From: JADJOM01 sp046327715
GTDB lineage: Bacteria > Gemmatimonadota > Gemmatimonadetes > Gemmatimonadales > GWC2-71-9
Direction: 5' to 3'
Assembly: GCA_046327715.1 (NCBI GenBank)
Contig: JAXLXY010000006.1
Span: 200,591 to 264,590 of the forward strand
DNA: 64,000 nt
The notes under the pieces are model-generated. The model had not been told where the DNA came from. It was given only the letters and a program-made list of their open reading frames with translations, and made no database searches. Below, in pieces: positions 62,525 through 64,000 of this stretch. The position numbers and the translations under genes are program-made. Position 1 is the first letter of the stretch. Each line of letters opens with the position of its first letter.

Positions 62525-63806
62525 TCATCGGGGGGCCACCGCCGGGATGGTCGGCGGGGATGCGCCACGGGCTACTGGGAGTGTCAGGGTGGCGGGGGTG
62601 AGCCCATCGGCGGTGGCGGTGATGGTCAGTGTGCCGGGGCTGCCCGCGTGCACCACCGCCAGGCCACGCCCGTGGTACACCCGGCGCCGGTCGCCGCCAT
62701 AGGGGGTGAGGTCCTGCAGGTCGGCGTTGTCGAGCGTCAGGAGGGCGCCCCCGCGCACCGCCACCCGCACCTCGTGGCTGGCGCCGGGTACCACCACTCC
62801 CGCCGTGTCCACCACCTCCACCCGTGCGAGCAGCACGTCGCCCGGCGCGGTGGTGAGGGTGTCGCGCGCCGCGGTGAGCCGCAGCGCCGCCGCCGGCCCC
62901 GCGGTGCGGATCGCCGCCTCGCAGGCGGGGGTGCCATCCCGCCGCTTCCCCACCGCGCGCAGCTCCCCGGGCTCGTAGGGCACGTCCCAGCGGAAGTGGA
63001 GGTCGGTCGTGGTCGGATGCACCCGGGGCTCGGCGTAGGTGTTCCATCCCCCGGCGGTGCCCGGCGCTGGAAACTCCTTGCGCTGCTCGCCAAGGGAACG
63101 CCCGTTGAGGAACAGCTCCACGATGTTGCAGTTGGAGTAGGCCAGCACCGGGATCACCTGGCCCTCGCGTCCCGGCCAGTTCCAGTGCGGGAAGAGCCGC
63201 AGCACCGGCTCCGCGCGCCACAGGCTCTGGTACAGGTAGTAGATGTCCTTCGGCTGGCCCGTGAGGTCCATCGCCCCGGAGGGAAACCCCTTGAAGGGCC
63301 AGGTGCTCTCGCCCAGGTAGTCGATCCCGGTCCACATGAAGTTGCCGCTGAAGTAGTCGTGCAGCGTGACCCACTTCCACAGCCGCTCGGCGGTGATCAT
63401 GCCCGAGGTGTAGTTGGGACGCACCACCGCCGGATCGTCGCCCAGCGAGTACTGCTCGTCGAACGACTGGAAGATCGTCCCGCTCTCGGTGCCGATCATC
63501 TTCCAGTCCGGGTGGTCGTGGCGGTCCGGCTCGGCGTAGAGCTCGCGCCGCTCCCGCCACCGGTCCACGTAGTTGTAGCCCACGATGTCGAGGGCCTCGA
63601 GGAAGGGCAGCGTGGCGGGCCGGCCGTCGGCGGCGATGTTGTCGTTCCCCGTGGTCACCGGCCGGGTCGGGTCCTCACGATGGAACAGGTCGAGCAGCCG
63701 CTGCAGCACCGCCACGCCCTCGGGCGCGGTCTGTTCCCCGATCTCGTTCCCCGCGCTCCACAGCACGATCGACGGATGGTTCCGGTCCCGGCGCACGAAG
63801 TCCGTG
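62525..63806 (-). CDS. GH2 family glycoside hydrolase, N-terminally truncated
   Basis: About 427 residues of the GH2 catalytic barrel and C-terminal domains are readable. The barrel begins at DFVRRDRNHPSIVLWSAGNEIGEQ (acid/base Glu in GNE) and continues through VGYNYVDRW, the nucleophile Glu in MIGTESGTIF, MWTGIDYLGE, and Ig-like domains (VELFLNGRSLG). The signal peptide, sugar-binding domain and first barrel strands are missing. Upstream bases do not encode GH2 but a band-7 protein on the other strand. An ATG at 63961 in the same frame is an artefact. It would be a beta-galactosidase-type enzyme if complete. Confidence 0.85.
63795..63806. other. Junction where two genes on opposite strands are both truncated
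   Basis: Left of about 63795 the minus strand reads GH2 (VRRDRNHPSIV). Right of about 63806 the plus strand reads a band-7 domain (TEGSPHNDEINVNS). Both homologies are cut inside conserved domains at the same short stretch, which points to a rearrangement or assembly chimera rather than normal gene ends. Confidence 0.7.
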
Positions 63807-64000
63807 ACGGAGGGCTCGCCGCACAACGACGAGATCAACGTCAACAGCGTCGAGGGCCAGCCGCTGTCGCTCGATGTCTCGATGTCCTTCGAGCTGGCGC
63901 CGGCGCGGGTGCCGGACCTGTACACCACGTTCCGCAGCGACATCGGGACGATCCAGCGCACCTACGTGAAGCAGTCGATCCGGCAGGCGCTGCAGGAGGT
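63795..64000 (+). CDS. Band-7/prohibitin (SPFH) family protein, fragment
   Basis: The plus frame with codons starting at multiples of three reads TKSVTEGSPHNDEINVNS, then EGQPLSLDVSMSFELAP, VPDLYTTFRSDIG and VKQSIRQALQEV to the window end, without a stop. This is the SPFH domain core of prohibitin-like membrane-scaffold proteins. The N-terminus (membrane anchor and first strands) is absent because the reading frame runs into GH2 antisense at the junction. The gene continues beyond the window. Confidence 0.75.

Noticed and set aside
63807..63961. ATG at 63961 as the GH2 start
   Set aside because: The encoded segment has no GH2 similarity and is antisense to a band-7 domain; GH2 genes need several N-terminal domains that are missing.

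Overview
The window is GC-rich bacterial DNA, densely coded on both strands. I saw no rRNA, tRNA, CRISPR array or insertion sequence. The gene mix suggests a Gemmatimonadota-type Gram-negative bacterium: a SusC-like TonB receptor without a SusD partner, a GWxTD-domain protein, PorV-like and SprA-like outer-membrane proteins, LptF/LptG, a type IV pilus motor, and many lipoproteins or secreted sugar hydrolases. This placement is inferred from protein content, since no phylogenetic marker was compared.

Layout. 1-2.3 kb (-): methyltransferase (cut by the window edge), flavin reductase and FAD oxidoreductase with overlapping ends, probably the tailoring part of a lipid or polyketide locus. 2.35-5.05 kb: DUF92 protein (-), then a V4R-like protein and an M24 peptidase (+). 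5.3-17.1 kb (+): an envelope cluster with a good promoter, a TonB-dependent receptor, a large secreted protein with a type IX-like C-terminal domain, a PorV-like protein, a GWxTD protein and a lipoprotein, ending at a strong terminator; several gaps hold GC-rich hairpins. 17.4-20.7 kb (-): an arylsulfotransferase-type lipoprotein and an ABC exporter. 20.8-24.3 kb: a CtaA-CtaB fusion (heme A and heme O synthesis, -) and an APC permease (+). 24.4-31.2 kb (-): the NAD de novo genes nadB, nadA, a DUF2911 gene and nadC, then lptG and lptF. 31.3-39.2 kb (+): a 2014-residue SprA-like protein divergent from lptF, an M28 peptidase and a ComEA-like protein. 39.3-43.4 kb (+): pilB-pilT-pilC. 43.6-46.4 kb (+): two overlapping ZIP-type transporters and a class III CoA-transferase. 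46.5-64 kb: carbohydrate utilisation.

The carbohydrate region has two parts. The first fits alpha-glucan use: a surface GH13 lipoprotein (+), and on the minus strand a tight operon of GH97, malQ, an MFS maltose-type transporter and a second GH13 lipoprotein. The second fits galactan or related beta-glycans: GH53 galactanase, an unclassified clan GH-A enzyme and a GH2 enzyme (-), facing a sodium/solute symporter, a small membrane protein and a lipoprotein (+).

Odd points are: SprA-like and PorV-like proteins in one window (possible type IX-like secretion); face-to-face promoters sharing a -10 region between lptF and sprA; two octamer arrays whose first unit supplies the stop codon of the preceding gene; a recurrent TA(G/C)CTT motif upstream of genes; and an abrupt junction near 63.8 kb where a GH2 gene and an opposite-strand band-7 gene are both truncated at one point, which may be an assembly chimera.
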